A program made the translations under genes and the position numbers. This document shows positions 1 through 10,384 of a stretch of DNA of 64,000 nt, one piece after another. Origin of the DNA: Borreliella burgdorferi B31. GTDB lineage: Bacteria; Spirochaetota; Spirochaetia; Borreliales; Borreliaceae. The stretch spans positions 691,441 to 755,440 of the forward strand of contig NC_001318.1 in NCBI RefSeq assembly GCF_000008685.2. Reading direction: 5' to 3'. The notes beneath the pieces were generated by a model. The model saw nothing but the letters and a program-made list of their open reading frames with translations, did no database searches and was not told where the DNA came from. How positions within the stretch are numbered: the stretch's first letter is position 1; every line of letters starts with the position of its first letter.

Positions 1-1205
1 ATAGGTTCGGGCTTACAGAGCCTAAAATTGTAAGAGAAGCCGGGGGAAATAAAATTTTCTTAGATATTCCTGGAGAAAAAGATGAGAGTAGAGTAAGCAC
101 TCTTTTGAGCGGTAAAGGCAATTTGACTTTTTATGTGGTTGATGATGAGTCTACATCTCTTTTGCATAGAAAAATATTAGAAGCGGGCTCTCTTTTTTCT
201 ATTCCTGAAATTCAGGCAAGTATGAACCTTCCAGATAGTAAACAAATTTTTCCTTGGTATGTTAAAGATTCTTATGGTGTGGATGATGAGTCATCAGTTC
301 GTTATTATGTAGTTGATGCAAGCCCTGAAAATTCATTTGATGGTGCTCACATTAAAGATGCTGGGGTTTCTAACGATCCTAGAACAGGCCGAGATACTGT
401 TGCTTTTAGCCTTGATGTTGATGGAAGTGAAAAATTTTTTAAATTTACTCAAAAAAATGTTGGAAAGTCTTTGGCCGTTGTTATGGAAGGTAAAATTAAG
501 TCTGTGGCAGGAATTGGATATGCTATCACTGGGGGCAATGTTTCAATTCAAGGTGACTCTTTTGATAAAAAAGAGGCTCAAGATCTTGCTTTAGTGTTTA
601 AAACTGCAGCTTTTCCAGTTGATATTAAAATAGATGATTTGAGAATAATAGGGCCTACTCTTGGTGCTAGGACTATTGATCTTGGCATTAAAGCTTCTGC
701 GCTTGCTCTTTGTTTAGTTTTTTTGTTTATATGTGTTTATTATGGTTTGAGTGGTGTTGTAGCTGGATTTTCACTTGTTATTTATAATGTATTTTTAATT
801 TTAGCGATATTGTCGGCCTTTAATTTTACTTTAACTTTAACAAGCATTGCAGGTCTTATTTTGACAATGGGTATGGCCGTTGACATAAATATAGTTATTT
901 ATGAGAGAATTAAAGAAGAAATTAGAGAAGGCAGAAGATTTGAAAATGCTTTTGAAGCTGGTTTTAAAAAGGCATTTTTATCAATTATGGATGCAAATAT
1001 AACAACATTTATTGCGGTGCTTTTTTTAACTCTTCTTGGGACAGGAGTTATTCAAGGTTTTGCTTGGTCTCTTTCTGTTGGAATTGTGGCATCCCTTTTT
1101 AGTAGTTTGATTTTTTCAAGATTTATTTTGGAATTTATCATATCTGTTAGAAAAAGCAAATTTATAAGTATATCTTGGAGTTCAAAATATGCAAAGAGTA
1201 ATTAA
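1..1205 (+). CDS. secD: Protein translocase subunit SecD (5'-truncated)
   Basis: SecD with SecF forms the membrane complex that uses the proton-motive force to help SecYEG move proteins out of the cytoplasm. The reading frame is open from base 3, so the gene starts upstream of the window; about 400 codons are visible. The first part is the periplasmic P1-type domain. A hydrophobic half from about base 690 follows, with the family motif GMAVDINIVIYERI, where the usual Asp in a membrane helix is kept. The stop overlaps the start of secF by 17 nt, so the two are translationally coupled. The identification is secure; only the N-terminus is missing. Confidence 0.95.
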   Translation, partial: RFGLTEPKIVREAGGNKIFLDIPGEKDESRVSTLLSGKGNLTFYVVDDESTSLLHRKILEAGSLFSIPEIQASMNLPDSKQIFPWYVKDSYGVDDESSVRYYVVDASPENSFDGAHIKDAGVSNDPRTGRDTVAFSLDVDGSEKFFKFTQKNVGKSLAVVMEGKIKSVAGIGYAITGGNVSIQGDSFDKKEAQDLALVFKTAAFPVDIKIDDLRIIGPTLGARTIDLGIKASALALCLVFLFICVYYGLSGVVAGFSLVIYNVFLILAILSAFNFTLTLTSIAGLILTMGMAVDINIVIYERIKEEIREGRRFENAFEAGFKKAFLSIMDANITTFIAVLFLTLLGTGVIQGFAWSLSVGIVASLFSSLIFSRFILEFIISVRKSKFISISWSSKYAKSN

Positions 1206-2088
1206 TTTTTCAAAATATGGAAGCAATGTTTTAATTGTTAGTGCCGTTTTGATTTTGGTTGGGCTTATTTATACTTTTTTTTATCATGGTGGATACAATT
1301 GGGGAATAGATTTTTCTTCTAGGGTTAATATTAATCTTTCAATAGAAAAATCAAATATTAAAGAAAATGAAATTAAAAAAATATTCTCTCCGATTTATAA
1401 GACTTTAGATGTTAATAGTATTTTTTCACCAGATCAGAATAAAAGTGAATTCTCTATTATGGTAAAGTCTGATGTGATTGATTATGCTTTTAAAACAGAA
1501 GTTCAAAAAACAATATTAGATAAACTTAAAGAAACATTTGATGCTAATATTGAAGTTTTGGATTCTTATTTTATTGATTCAAGTTTTTCTTCTACTTTGA
1601 GAATTAGGTCAATTTTTTTGGTATTAGGAACATTTATCCTGATTTTGATTTATATAACTTTAAGATTTAAACTAAGTTATGCTATTGCTTCCATACTTTC
1701 AATATTTCATGATATATTTTTTATAGTTGCTTTTTTAGGGGTATTTAGAATAGAGATTAATAGCTATATTATTGTGGCAATACTTACCATTATTGGATAT
1801 TCTTTAAACGACACAATAATTATTTTTGATAGGATTAGAGATAATGTTAAGCGATTAACCGATAACACATTTTTAAATGTATTAAACATAAGTATTAGTC
1901 AAACTTTATCAAGAACTGTTTTGACGTCAGTTACAACATTTGTTGCAGTATTTTCTATTTATGTGTTTACTGAAGGATCTATAAAAGATTTTTCTTTGGT
2001 ATTTATGGTAGGGGTAATTGTTGGAACTTATTCTTCTGTATTCATAGCGTCTCCAATACTTTTAAACCTGTATAAAAAGATAAAGTAG
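1189..2088 (+). CDS. secF: Protein translocase subunit SecF
   Basis: Partner of SecD in the inner-membrane SecDF complex. The 299-residue protein has one N-terminal membrane helix, a periplasmic domain to about residue 135, then five membrane helices. The conserved segment GYSLNDTIIIFDRIRDN carries the Asp typical of the family (usually GYSxNDTVVVFDRIREN). The ATG lies inside the end of secD, with a GGAG ribosome-binding site at 1177-1180, eight bases before it. Length and order (secD-secF) are normal for bacteria that keep the two genes separate. Confidence 0.96.
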   Translation: MQRVINFSKYGSNVLIVSAVLILVGLIYTFFYHGGYNWGIDFSSRVNINLSIEKSNIKENEIKKIFSPIYKTLDVNSIFSPDQNKSEFSIMVKSDVIDYAFKTEVQKTILDKLKETFDANIEVLDSYFIDSSFSSTLRIRSIFLVLGTFILILIYITLRFKLSYAIASILSIFHDIFFIVAFLGVFRIEINSYIIVAILTIIGYSLNDTIIIFDRIRDNVKRLTDNTFLNVLNISISQTLSRTVLTSVTTFVAVFSIYVFTEGSIKDFSLVFMVGVIVGTYSSVFIASPILLNLYKKIK

Positions 2089-2113
2089 ATCTTAAATAAG
2101 ATGATATTGTGGC

Positions 2114-3256
2114 ATGAAGTTTTTTGATTTTGGTTCATTAGGATTTTATAGATTTTTTGATTTTCAAAAATATCTTAATTTTAGCATTTTTAGGTATAGT
2201 TTAATAAATTATTATTCTTATCGAGAACAGTCAAGCCTTATTAACGATGCTAATTTGCTAAAAGATAAACTTTTGTTTTTGGATAAGATTTATAGGGATT
2301 TTAATCCCAGTATCAATAAATCTTGGGGTGCCAATAAAGCTATTTTTTTAGATACTTTACTTATTATTAAAAATTTGATAAGAAAATATCATCCTAATTC
2401 CCAATTTTTAGACATTCATGAAGATGAATTGTTAGAAGATGTTTCCTGTTTTAATAAATTTTTAGACAAGCTTAAATATTTAAATTTTAGAGTAGATCTT
2501 AAACAAAAAATTGAAAATTTTGAAAAAAAGAGCAAGGCTCCATTTTCTTGCATAAGAATTGCCACATTTTTTATTCAAGAAGAATTTTTAGATCGACTTA
2601 GTAATTCATTGGATTTTTTTTCCAATGAGGCCAATAGTAATAATTTAGATGTAATTAATAAAGAAATTAATGATTATTATGAAAAAGTAGAGCAAATTAA
2701 AAAAAGTAGCAATATTAAAGAAACTCATAAAAAATTTATTATAGATCACACAAAAGAGAGAATTGATAAAATTATGAAAGATCATAGTCTTGACATTTCT
2801 AAACTACTTATAAAAATTGCTTTGCTTGAAATTACAATTCAATGTTTTGATAGCTATTATTTAAATTTATTAGAAATTTTACAAATTCTTTTATCTATTA
2901 ATAATATAATTGAGATTGGTTTAAACGAATTACCGGATGCTATTTTTAATGAGTGGAATGAGCTTATTTATTTGCGAAGAAAAGAGTTTCAAAAATTTGT
3001 TTTAATCTCCGATTATGTTTTCCAAAAAAGGATTGTATCTACTATAAATTCTGGAAATTGGAAATTTGCTTTTTTTACTCTTGCTCCCAGACAAGGGGAT
3101 GTTTTTCAGTTTTCAGTGGATATTGCTAAAAATTTTGATAATATTGAGGATGGAATCAAAGAATATGAATCTAAAATAAATAAATTTAATGAATATAGGT
3201 CGGGTTGGGAGGCAAATTTAAAAAATTTTGGTCATTTATTTTCAGAAACACTTTAG
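2114..3256 (+). CDS. Conserved hypothetical protein, alpha-helical, function unknown
   Basis: I do not recognise a family. The 380-residue product has no signal peptide or membrane helix and looks cytoplasmic. It is rich in Asn, Lys, Phe and Ile, with long predicted helices and a charged, possibly coiled-coil stretch around residues 180-230. The segment [17 protein letters not shown] near the C-terminus is the most distinctive non-repetitive piece. The gene follows secF by 25 nt, has no strong ribosome-binding site, and its stop overlaps the convergent dnaJ-like gene by 4 nt. It is probably part of the secDF transcript, but that position does not show a role in secretion. Confidence 0.7.
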   Translation: MKFFDFGSLGFYRFFDFQKYLNFSIFRYSLINYYSYREQSSLINDANLLKDKLLFLDKIYRDFNPSINKSWGANKAIFLDTLLIIKNLIRKYHPNSQFLDIHEDELLEDVSCFNKFLDKLKYLNFRVDLKQKIENFEKKSKAPFSCIRIATFFIQEEFLDRLSNSLDFFSNEANSNNLDVINKEINDYYEKVEQIKKSSNIKETHKKFIIDHTKERIDKIMKDHSLDISKLLIKIALLEITIQCFDSYYLNLLEILQILLSINNIIEIGLNELPDAIFNEWNELIYLRRKEFQKFVLISDYVFQKRIVSTINSGNWKFAFFTLAPRQGDVFQFSVDIAKNFDNIEDGIKEYESKINKFNEYRSGWEANLKNFGHLFSETL

Positions 3257-4083
3257 CTGTATATCTCTTTTAATCTTTCGTAAATAGTTTTTACTTCATT
3301 ATTTATTATTTTTGGAATTTTTACTATCAAAGTGACTTTAAGATCCCTTTTTGAGCTGCTTCCAATTATAGGCATCCCCAATCCTTTTAAGTTTAGAATT
3401 TCTCCATTTTTTGCATCTGATGGGATTTTAAGTTTTATTTTTTTCCCTTCAATTGTTTCAAATAGCTTTTCGCAACCCAAAGCTATTTCCCAGGGGTAAA
3501 CTTCTATTGTTGTTTCTAAGGTTTTTCCATTCAGTTTAAAATTTTTATAACTTGATATATTAAATTTGACTATTAAGCTTCCTTTTATTCCAGAAATTGG
3601 ATTAATGGGACCTTTGTTGTTTATTTTTATTGTAGTTGTTTCTAATGTTCCTTTTGGAATTATTACCTCGATTTTTTTGTTGTTTATAAGTATTATTTTT
3701 TTACTTCCCATATAAGCATCATAAAGTGAAATATTTATAATTATTTCTCTGTCTGCTGTTTTTCTTGAGGATCCGCCAAAGATTTTGGAAAAAAAATCTA
3801 AATCTTCAAAATTGCCAAATCTTGTGCTGCTAAATTCTCTTTCAAAATGGTCGTTGTTGCCATTAAAATTTGTGTTACCCAAAGAGTCATAATTTCTTTT
3901 TTTATCAGGAGAAGATAAAATTTCATAAGCCTCATTTATTTCTTTAAACTTTTCTTCAGCTATTTTGTTTCCCTTGTTTTTGTCTGGGTGATATTTTATT
4001 GCCAATTTTTTGTAAGCTTTTTTTATTTCCTCATTACTAGCATTTTTTTGTATTCCAAGTATATTGTAGTAGTCTTTGGTCAT
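3253..4083 (-). CDS. DnaJ/CbpA-type Hsp40 co-chaperone without zinc finger
   Basis: Hsp40 proteins deliver substrates to DnaK and stimulate its ATPase. This 276-residue protein begins with a J domain (about residues 3-68) containing the HPD motif in [10 protein letters not shown] short Gly/Phe/Asn-rich linker follows, then two C-terminal beta-sandwich substrate-binding domains (from about residue 105). The four CxxCxGxG zinc repeats of true DnaJ are absent, so it is a type II (CbpA-like) protein, shorter than the usual 300 or so residues. It is divergent from the HemW-like gene at 4191 and convergent with the upstream unknown gene. It is likely the gene called dnaJ-2 in B. burgdorferi. Confidence 0.9.
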   Translation of the reverse strand: MTKDYYNILGIQKNASNEEIKKAYKKLAIKYHPDKNKGNKIAEEKFKEINEAYEILSSPDKKRNYDSLGNTNFNGNNDHFEREFSSTRFGNFEDLDFFSKIFGGSSRKTADREIIINISLYDAYMGSKKIILINNKKIEVIIPKGTLETTTIKINNKGPINPISGIKGSLIVKFNISSYKNFKLNGKTLETTIEVYPWEIALGCEKLFETIEGKKIKLKIPSDAKNGEILNLKGLGMPIIGSSSKRDLKVTLIVKIPKIINNEVKTIYERLKEIYS

Positions 4084-4157
4084 TAAAAAATCTCCTTCAA
4101 TCTACCTTATTTATTGTATTTTTTAAATATATTTTAATATTTATACTTTATATATGT

Positions 4158-4163
4158 TATAAT
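4158..4163 (+). promoter_or_regulatory. Extended -10 promoter element for the HemW-like gene
   Basis: TATAAT at 4158-4163 is preceded by TG one base upstream (TGTTATAAT), the extended -10 form that can work without a good -35. It lies 27 nt before the ATG at 4191, leaving a 5' leader of about 20 nt. In a genome this AT-rich, isolated TATAAT is common, so the TG extension and the position are the main support. Confidence 0.45.
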
Positions 4164-4190
4164 TAAACCTAAATTTTTAAAAGACCAATT

Positions 4191-5324
4191 ATGAGAGTAG
4201 ATCTTTTACCTCTTGTCGAGTTAAGTCTTTATATTAATTTGTCATTTTGTTGTAAAGATTTTAGCATTTTTAATAGAATTTTAGAGGAATTAAAATGTCA
4301 TTTAATCTTGCTGGGTCATCCAATTATAAAAACACTTTACATTAAGCACGTAGATTTTTGTTTATCTAGGCAAGATAATTTAAAATTTATTTTCACTTCT
4401 TTGTCCAAGTATATTAATTTGGAGTTATTAGAAGAATTTACTTTAGAAATTATTCCGGGTTATGTTGATTTTGAAAAATTCAAACTTTTGGATGAATTTT
4501 GTATTACTAGAATTAATCTTAATGTTCAAAGTTTTTCTTTAGAGTTTAGAAAGATTGTGGGGATACCCGAAATTTCTTATAAAAAATTGAATATTTTGAT
4601 TAACAATATTAGAAAGTTTCCTTTTGATTTGAATATTGACATGACTGTCAATATGCCTTTGCAAAAAAAATCTCATCTCAAGCGAGATTTGAAAGAATTG
4701 CTTTCATATATGCCTGAGCATATTTGTTTTAGCGATTTTATATGTGAAGAGGAAGGCTTTGTCTTGAGAGATTTTGATAACAGTATTGATTCGGAAAAAC
4801 TGTGGTTTTGTGCTCTGGAGTGTCTAGAATCCAATGGCTACATTAATTATGAAATTACTAATTTTGCATTAAAGGGGCATGAGAGCAGGCACAATAAGCT
4901 AAATTGGGAGTTAAAGCCGCATTTAGGATTAGGATTGTATGCTGTAAGTTTGCTTTTTTGTAATGACAAGAATAATAATGTAAGAGCTTTGATTAGAAAA
5001 ACTGGTAGTTTTGTCAAAGCAAATAATCACTTAGTAACGTTTGAATTGTTAGAGGATTTGGAGTTTTTTGTTTATCATTTTATTCAAGGGCTTGGAACCA
5101 TTCAAGGTGTCAGCTTGAGGGCTCTTAGGCTTAGATTTGAGTATAATGAAAAACAATTTTTTCAGTTTATTAATTACTGCTCAACTTTAAGTAAAAAGTT
5201 TGTTTTTGATGATAATATTATGCTATTAAAAGGGAGAGAAAGGTTTAAGTTAAATTTTTATTTAGTAAAAATTATAAACCATTTTAATGATAACTTTTTT
5301 AAAGTTAAGCTTAGGCTTCCTTGA
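4191..5324 (+). CDS. HemW/HemN-like protein with degenerate radical-SAM motif
   Basis: The body aligns by eye with HemW (formerly oxygen-independent coproporphyrinogen oxidase-like) proteins: an N-terminal [10 protein letters not shown] strand, an INLNVQSFS segment corresponding to the family's ISIGVQSF, and the NYEITNFA and [18 protein letters not shown] segments matching YETSxYA and HNxxYW...GxGxGA. HemW binds an FeS cluster and SAM through CxxxCxxC. Here that site reads SFCCKDF (Cys20, Cys21), so the three-cysteine motif is gone, and the following GGGTPS motif is also not recognisable. Length (377 residues) is normal and the frame is intact. The 3' end overlaps rpiA by 14 nt. A radical-SAM function is unlikely; what it does now is unknown. 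Confidence 0.75.
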
Positions 5325-5997
5325 TTTGTTTGTCTTGGTAATAAACTATTCTTGTGTTTTTATGGTTGAATATTCCAATCTCAAGTATACCTGGAAATAG
5401 TTTGAAGTATTTTTCTGTTCCTTCAGGATTTTCCACATGCATTTTTACATCTAAGATATAATTATTGTTATCAGTTATAGTGGGGCCTTTCTTTTCTTTA
5501 CAAATTCTCAAGGTTGCCTCTAAATTCATTTCTTCAAGTCTAGTCATAATAAATCCAACAGCATTTTGGGCAACTTCTATGGGAATAGGCATTTTTGTTC
5601 CTAATTTTTTAACAATTTTGGTTTCATCTGCTATTATTAGCAATGTTTCTGAATTGTAGGCTATTACTTTCTCCATTAGATGAGCACCCCCCATTCCCTT
5701 TATTAAGCTTTTTTTTTCTAATAAAATTTCATCAGCTCCATCAATTGCAATGTCTAGATTTTTATTAAGTTTTGAAAAATTTGATTCATAAGGAATTTGT
5801 TCTTTTGAGAGTAAATATTTTGTATCACTACTTGTTGTGTAGAATTTTAAATTTTTTAAGCTACCCGATTTTATCTTTTCGCTTAGATATTTTATTGCAT
5901 AATAAATAGTTGTACCTGTTCCGATTCCAAGGTTCATATTGCTTTTGATATAGTGATCAATTGCATGTTTTGCTACCAAAATTTTTTGATTTTCCAT
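5311..5997 (-). CDS. rpiA: Ribose-5-phosphate isomerase A
   Basis: Interconverts ribose 5-phosphate and ribulose 5-phosphate in the pentose phosphate pathway, feeding nucleotide synthesis in the cytosol. Family motifs are clear: the phosphate-binding LGIGTGTT near the N-terminus, DGADEI around residue 87, and [12 protein letters not shown] around residue 100. Length (228 residues) is standard. The gene is divergent from gpmA, with 148 nt between the starts, and its 3' end overlaps the HemW-like gene on the opposite strand by 14 nt. Confidence 0.95.
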
Positions 5998-6077
5998 AAA
6001 TTCTTTTCCTTGCTTGATAAACTTAAAGCTTAATGTATTTTAAAGTATATCATTATTTAATTACTAAGGTTTAAATC

Positions 6078-6105
6078 TTGACTAGATTTTATGCTAATTT
6101 ATAAT
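6078..6105 (+). promoter_or_regulatory. Sigma-70 type promoter for gpmA
   Basis: TTGACT (6078-6083) and TATAAT (6100-6105) are separated by 16 bases. They lie 41 nt upstream of the gpmA start codon, in the gap to the divergent rpiA. It is one of the best matches to the housekeeping consensus in the window. Confidence 0.65.
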
Positions 6106-6145
6106 TATTAGTATTGGTAAATAAAATAATATGCTAGGAGATTTT

Positions 6146-6892
6146 ATGTATAAATTAGTTTTAGTAAGACACGGAGAGAGTGAGTGGAATAAAGAAAATC
6201 TTTTTACTGGTTGGACAGATGTTAAACTTTCTGACAAGGGTATCGATGAGGCTGTTGAGGCGGGTTTGCTTCTCAAACAAGAAGGCTATTCTTTTGATAT
6301 TGCTTTTAGTTCTTTGTTGTCAAGAGCTAATGACACTTTAAATATTATTTTGCGAGAATTAGGGCAATCTTATATTAGTGTAAAAAAAACCTGGAGATTA
6401 AATGAAAGGCACTATGGAGCTTTGCAAGGTTTAAATAAGTCAGAAACAGCTGCAAAATATGGGGAAGATAAGGTTTTAATTTGGAGACGTAGTTATGATG
6501 TGCCCCCAATGTCTTTGGATGAGTCTGATGATCGTCATCCCATAAAAGATCCAAGATATAAACATATCCCCAAAAGGGAACTTCCTTCAACAGAGTGCCT
6601 TAAAGATACTGTTGCAAGAGTTATTCCTTATTGGACTGATGAGATTGCAAAAGAAGTTCTTGAAGGTAAAAAAGTTATTGTTGCTGCTCACGGTAATTCT
6701 TTAAGAGCGCTTGTTAAATATTTTGACAATTTAAGTGAAGAAGATGTTTTAAAGCTTAACATTCCCACAGGCATTCCTTTAGTTTACGAATTAGATAAAG
6801 ATTTAAATCCCATTAAACATTACTATCTAGGTGATGAGAGCAAAATTAAAAAGGCAATGGAATCTGTTGCTAGTCAAGGAAAGTTAAAGTAA
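6146..6892 (+). CDS. gpmA: 2,3-bisphosphoglycerate-dependent phosphoglycerate mutase
   Basis: Interconverts 3- and 2-phosphoglycerate in glycolysis, the main energy pathway of this fermentative organism. The N-terminus shows the phosphohistidine motif VRHGESEWN (His near residue 8). The second catalytic histidine is in [11 protein letters not shown], and [12 protein letters not shown] is the family signature. An in-frame ATG exists at 6131, but the AGGAG at 6136-6140 sits inside that extension and is correctly spaced for the ATG at 6146. The 248-residue product is the normal size. A strong hairpin terminator follows at 6915. Confidence 0.97.
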   Translation: MYKLVLVRHGESEWNKENLFTGWTDVKLSDKGIDEAVEAGLLLKQEGYSFDIAFSSLLSRANDTLNIILRELGQSYISVKKTWRLNERHYGALQGLNKSETAAKYGEDKVLIWRRSYDVPPMSLDESDDRHPIKDPRYKHIPKRELPSTECLKDTVARVIPYWTDEIAKEVLEGKKVIVAAHGNSLRALVKYFDNLSEEDVLKLNIPTGIPLVYELDKDLNPIKHYYLGDESKIKKAMESVASQGKLK

Positions 6893-6914
6893 CGATTTAT
6901 TTGTATTAAAGTGT

Positions 6915-6945
6915 AAATAAGTCATATAATTATGACTTATTTTTT
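6915..6945. terminator. Hairpin terminator between gpmA and lysS
   Basis: A perfect 12-bp inverted repeat (6915-6926 with 6931-6942, loop TAAT) is followed by further T residues. It lies 23 nt after the gpmA stop and 15 nt before the end of the convergent lysS. It looks like an intrinsic terminator for gpmA. On the minus strand the T tract is poorer, so bidirectional use is less certain. Confidence 0.7.
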
Positions 6946-6959
6946 ATTAATTTTAAGGC

Positions 6960-8525
6960 TTAAACGTATTTGCTTGTAATCTTTTCAAAGCGATCAATAC
7001 CAATTATTTTGATAAATCCAGCTAATTTGGGCCCTTTTTCTTTGTCAATTAAAATTTTATAAATTTGTTTAAAAAATAAAGCAGGTTCTATATTATTTTC
7101 TCTTGAAATTTTATATATTTCGTTTTGAATGTCTTGTTCTGTGGCAACTTCAAAATTTTTCTTTAAAAAATCCAAAAGTTCATTAATTGCTTTTTTGCTA
7201 TTTTCTTCTAGTATTTCCATATTATCAAATTTAGATCTTAATGAAAATTTGAAATCTTCGGGTGCAAAATCTCTTATCCAATTAATTGCGCAATTTATTT
7301 TATTTATTAGTTTGTCTTTTTGATCTTCTTGAACGTTTTTCAAGTAATTTAAAATTTTATTTATATTATTTTCAAATATTTGACTGATTACACTTAAATG
7401 TCTGAATCCGACCTGATAAGGGATTCTTTTGCTTGGCATGTATGGTTGAGATAGTTCGTAAATTCTTTTAAATGCTCTTTTTTTTTCTTCTTTTACATCT
7501 TCTACTCCATAGTAGATTCTCTCAAATTTGTCGTAATCTTCGTATATTTTAATTACATCAAGATCAAATGAGATTGAAAATTCAGTATTTGGTTTAGTAG
7601 CAGCAAATAAAAACCTTGTGACTTCGGGTGTATAGACCTCAAGAACATCTTTGAGCGATATGACATCTCCCGATGAGGAGGATATTTTTCCACCACGTCC
7701 TTTTATTGAAATAAAGTCATATTGAAATGTTACAGGAGGGCTACCTTGAAAAATTTTTACAATATTTTTAGATGTATCAAAACTGCCGCCACTGCTGTGG
7801 TGGTCTTTTCCTGCAGGCTCAAAGTCAACTTTTTCATATTTCCATCTCATAGGCCAATCTATTCTCCAAGGAAGTTTAATGGCCCATGTGGTTCTTATGT
7901 CTAGAGATTCTTGATTTCCACATTCACATGAATACTCAACAGAGTAATGATTGTCATAATTATTTACAGTTGTTGTGTCTCTATTGCATTTTGTACAAAA
8001 TACACTGATTGGATACCAATTTTCTTCAAGCTTTGAGGTTCTGTATTCGTTTAATGCTTCAGACAGTTCTTTTTTATGATCAAGTGCAAATTTTATTTGG
8101 CTTGCATAAGCGTTGCTGGTATATTGTTTGCTTTGGTCGATGAATTCAGGATTGATCCCAACTACAGGCAGATATTTTTCAAATTCAATTTCATTAGCCC
8201 TTGCATAACTTGTTTTGTGGCTTCTTGTGTCAGGGACCCTTGTTATTGCTTGTCTTAAATAAGTTGTAAGAAGTTCTTGTTCTGGCATATTTTTGGGAAC
8301 TTTTCGAAATACGTCGTAATTATCCCAAGAATAAATAAACCTTACTTTTGATCCAGAGTCTCTTAGTGCTCTTGCTACAAGGTCTACCGAAATAACTTCT
8401 CTAAAATTGCCAATGTGCACAGTTCCAGATGGAGTAATTCCCGATGCTACTGTGTATAAGTTTTTTGGACCTTTTTCTTTTTTTATTTTTTCTGCGTAAA
8501 AATCTGCCCAGTGTGCTGTTTTCAC
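6960..8525 (-). CDS. lysS: Lysyl-tRNA synthetase, class I
   Basis: Charges tRNA-Lys with lysine. This is the class I, archaeal-type enzyme, not the class II LysRS of most bacteria, a known feature of B. burgdorferi. The Rossmann signature HIGN is at residues 37-40 (in [11 protein letters not shown]) and the KMSKS counterpart is KISSSSGD near residue 280. A zinc-finger-like insert (CTKCNRD ... CECGN) lies around residues 175-205. The 521-residue length fits the family. The gene stands alone on the minus strand between gpmA and era. Confidence 0.96.
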   Translation of the reverse strand: MKTAHWADFYAEKIKKEKGPKNLYTVASGITPSGTVHIGNFREVISVDLVARALRDSGSKVRFIYSWDNYDVFRKVPKNMPEQELLTTYLRQAITRVPDTRSHKTSYARANEIEFEKYLPVVGINPEFIDQSKQYTSNAYASQIKFALDHKKELSEALNEYRTSKLEENWYPISVFCTKCNRDTTTVNNYDNHYSVEYSCECGNQESLDIRTTWAIKLPWRIDWPMRWKYEKVDFEPAGKDHHSSGGSFDTSKNIVKIFQGSPPVTFQYDFISIKGRGGKISSSSGDVISLKDVLEVYTPEVTRFLFAATKPNTEFSISFDLDVIKIYEDYDKFERIYYGVEDVKEEKKRAFKRIYELSQPYMPSKRIPYQVGFRHLSVISQIFENNINKILNYLKNVQEDQKDKLINKINCAINWIRDFAPEDFKFSLRSKFDNMEILEENSKKAINELLDFLKKNFEVATEQDIQNEIYKISRENNIEPALFFKQIYKILIDKEKGPKLAGFIKIIGIDRFEKITSKYV

Positions 8526-8611
8526 ATTTTATTCCTAATTTAAATTTAGGTAAATTTTAGCATTTTGTTTTTCAAGTTTCAAGAATTTAAAAAAATGCAG
8601 TTTAATGTTTG

Positions 8612-9484
8612 TTAATTTATAAGTCTTTTTATTAGCTTATCTTCTTTGTTCCAATTTTTTTTAAGTTTTACCTGTAAGAATAGGTTGCATTTTGTTTCAA
8701 AAATTTTTGCAATTGTTTTTCTTGCCCTTTCTCCTATTGATTTTATTTCTTTTCCGTTTTTTCCTACAATTATTCCTTTTTGACTTTCATTGGCTACAAA
8801 AATATTTGCTCTGATAAAAAGACTTCCTTTTTTATTTTCTAAGGTATCAATATCCACATACAAAGAATAGGGGAGTTCTTCTTTTAGGTTTTCAATAGCT
8901 TTTTCCCTTATTATTTCACTAATTCTAAAATTTATTTCTTGATCGGTGTAGTATTCTTGTGGATAATAAAGTGGGCCTTCTGAAAAATTTTCATAAATTT
9001 TATTTTTTAGTTCTTCTGTGTTAATTTTTTTTTCAGCAGATATTTTAATTATATTACTATCTTCTATTCCTTTTTCTTTTAGAAATTGCGTTATTTCTTT
9101 TATTTTTGTGTTTTTAAGGTCAATTTTATTAAGTATTACTAAAAATTTAATTTTAGAGTTTTTAATTATTTCTAACATTTTATTTTCTTCTTCTCCAGGT
9201 TTGTCTTGAATGTCTATTATGTATAAAATGAGTTCAACTTCTCCTATTGAAGAGTGGATATTTTTCATCATTGCAATATTAAACTTTTTTTTACTCAGAT
9301 GAAATCCCGGTGTGTCTATAAAAATAATTTGTCCTCTGTCGTCCGTAAAGATTCCTTTTATATTATTTCTAGTTGTTTGCGGAATAGGGGATATTATTGA
9401 TATTTTATGTCCGCATATTGAATTTAAAAGGGTAGATTTTCCAGTTGATGGTCTACCAAGTATTGCTGCAAATCCCGATTTCAT
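8612..9484 (-). CDS. era: GTPase Era, 16S rRNA-binding assembly factor
   Basis: Era binds the 3' end of 16S rRNA and helps mature the 30S subunit. The GTPase domain shows G1 GRPSTGKST (residues 11-19), G3 DTPGF and G4 NKID. The C-terminal KH domain has the GxxG loop in [12 protein letters not shown] (about residues 240-252). The 290-residue length is typical. The start ATG at 9484 lies 104 nt from the divergent zinc-ribbon gene. It probably has its own promoter, since lysS downstream starts 87 nt after its stop. Confidence 0.96.
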   Translation of the reverse strand: MKSGFAAILGRPSTGKSTLLNSICGHKISIISPIPQTTRNNIKGIFTDDRGQIIFIDTPGFHLSKKKFNIAMMKNIHSSIGEVELILYIIDIQDKPGEEENKMLEIIKNSKIKFLVILNKIDLKNTKIKEITQFLKEKGIEDSNIIKISAEKKINTEELKNKIYENFSEGPLYYPQEYYTDQEINFRISEIIREKAIENLKEELPYSLYVDIDTLENKKGSLFIRANIFVANESQKGIIVGKNGKEIKSIGERARKTIAKIFETKCNLFLQVKLKKNWNKEDKLIKRLIN

Positions 9485-9588
9485 GTTTTAGTATTCCTTA
9501 AATATGTAATATTCATATATTTTTTATTATAATTAATTATATAGTATTTTAAATACTTATTTTTAAGTAAAATTTGAGGAATTTTCGT

Positions 9589-9945
9589 TTGGCAAAGGTA
9601 AATTTTGAAGTTTTTTGCGAGCAATGTGGCGAAAAAGTTGGACTTAATCGATCTGTTTGTCCCAACTGTGCTGCTAAGCTTGGTGATATCGAATGTCCAA
9701 ATTGTAGGCATGTAGGTCCAGTTTCTGCTTTTGGAGAAGGTTGTCCTAATTGTCACTACAGTCCTTTTCAAGAACTTAAAGAAAAGCCCTTTAAAAGAAA
9801 AGAAAGAGCAAGAATGGTAAGTGATAGAGCAGCTTCTAAGACCTTTGTAAGGCTTTTCCATTTTGGGATTAATATTGATATTTTGCTTTATTTATTTTCA
9901 AGTTTTTTATTTGTTATACTTTTTCTTTATATTGTTTATGGCTAA
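9589..9945 (+). CDS. Zinc-ribbon protein with C-terminal membrane anchor, unknown function
   Basis: The 118-residue product has four CxxC pairs (CEQC, CPNC, CPNC, CPNC) within the first 55 residues, the pattern of two tandem zinc ribbons. A basic linker follows (KEKPFKRKERAR), then one hydrophobic helix at the C-terminus. It is thus probably a tail-anchored inner-membrane protein with a cytoplasmic zinc module. I chose TTG 9589 because the GAGGA at 9576-9580 is spaced for it; an in-frame TTG at 9574 would put that site inside the gene. An opposite-strand open frame over this region is a shadow. Confidence 0.75.
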   Translation: MAKVNFEVFCEQCGEKVGLNRSVCPNCAAKLGDIECPNCRHVGPVSAFGEGCPNCHYSPFQELKEKPFKRKERARMVSDRAASKTFVRLFHFGINIDILLYLFSSFLFVILFLYIVYG

Positions 9946-9954
9946 AGGCTTTGT

Positions 9955-10365
9955 ATGGGTATTACAGTTTTTTATTTATTTTCTATTTTTGCATCTTTTG
10001 TTCTGGGTTCTAGCATGGATTCTGTTAAAGAGAATGTTCTCAAGAGCACTATTTTTTATTATGATGTTGAAGAAGTTGAATTTCCTTATGCTAGGAAGCA
10101 GACTTTACAATTTATTGCTAAAACCCATTTAAAATATGCTGTTTTTAATTTTGACAAAAATAAAATGTTTTCGTACACTTTTGTTTTTGATAAAAAATTA
10201 ATATCTCAGTATGCAATTTTTATTGAGGTAAAGAAAAAGTTTGGCGAGGCTACACTAGTAACGCCTTTGAATTATTTATGGGATCTTGGTGATTCTATTA
10301 TTGTTTTAAATAAAAATATTTTAAGAATTACTTTAAAATCTTATATTTCAAATTATAATAAATGA
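9955..10365 (+). CDS. Small exported protein, unknown function
   Basis: I do not recognise this 136-residue protein. It has an N-terminal hydrophobic segment ending in FVLGSS, consistent with a signal peptide cleaved near residue 18, and a body of about 115 residues rich in aromatic and beta-prone segments (FNFDKNKMFSYTFVFDKK). It follows the zinc-ribbon gene by 9 nt and precedes the DUF192 gene by 19 nt, so the three are probably co-transcribed. A periplasmic location is inferred only from the leader. Confidence 0.65.
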   Translation: MGITVFYLFSIFASFVLGSSMDSVKENVLKSTIFYYDVEEVEFPYARKQTLQFIAKTHLKYAVFNFDKNKMFSYTFVFDKKLISQYAIFIEVKKKFGEATLVTPLNYLWDLGDSIIVLNKNILRITLKSYISNYNK

Positions 10366-10384
10366 TTTTTAATAAGGCTGATAA

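Noticed and set aside
313-594. 93-codon + strand open frame inside secD
   Set aside because: Out-of-frame shadow of secD, Leu-rich product without any family pattern.
9481-9861. 126-codon minus-strand open frame
   Set aside because: It lies antisense to the zinc-ribbon gene, whose CxxC pairs and ribosome-binding site are convincing; the antisense product is low-complexity and matches nothing.
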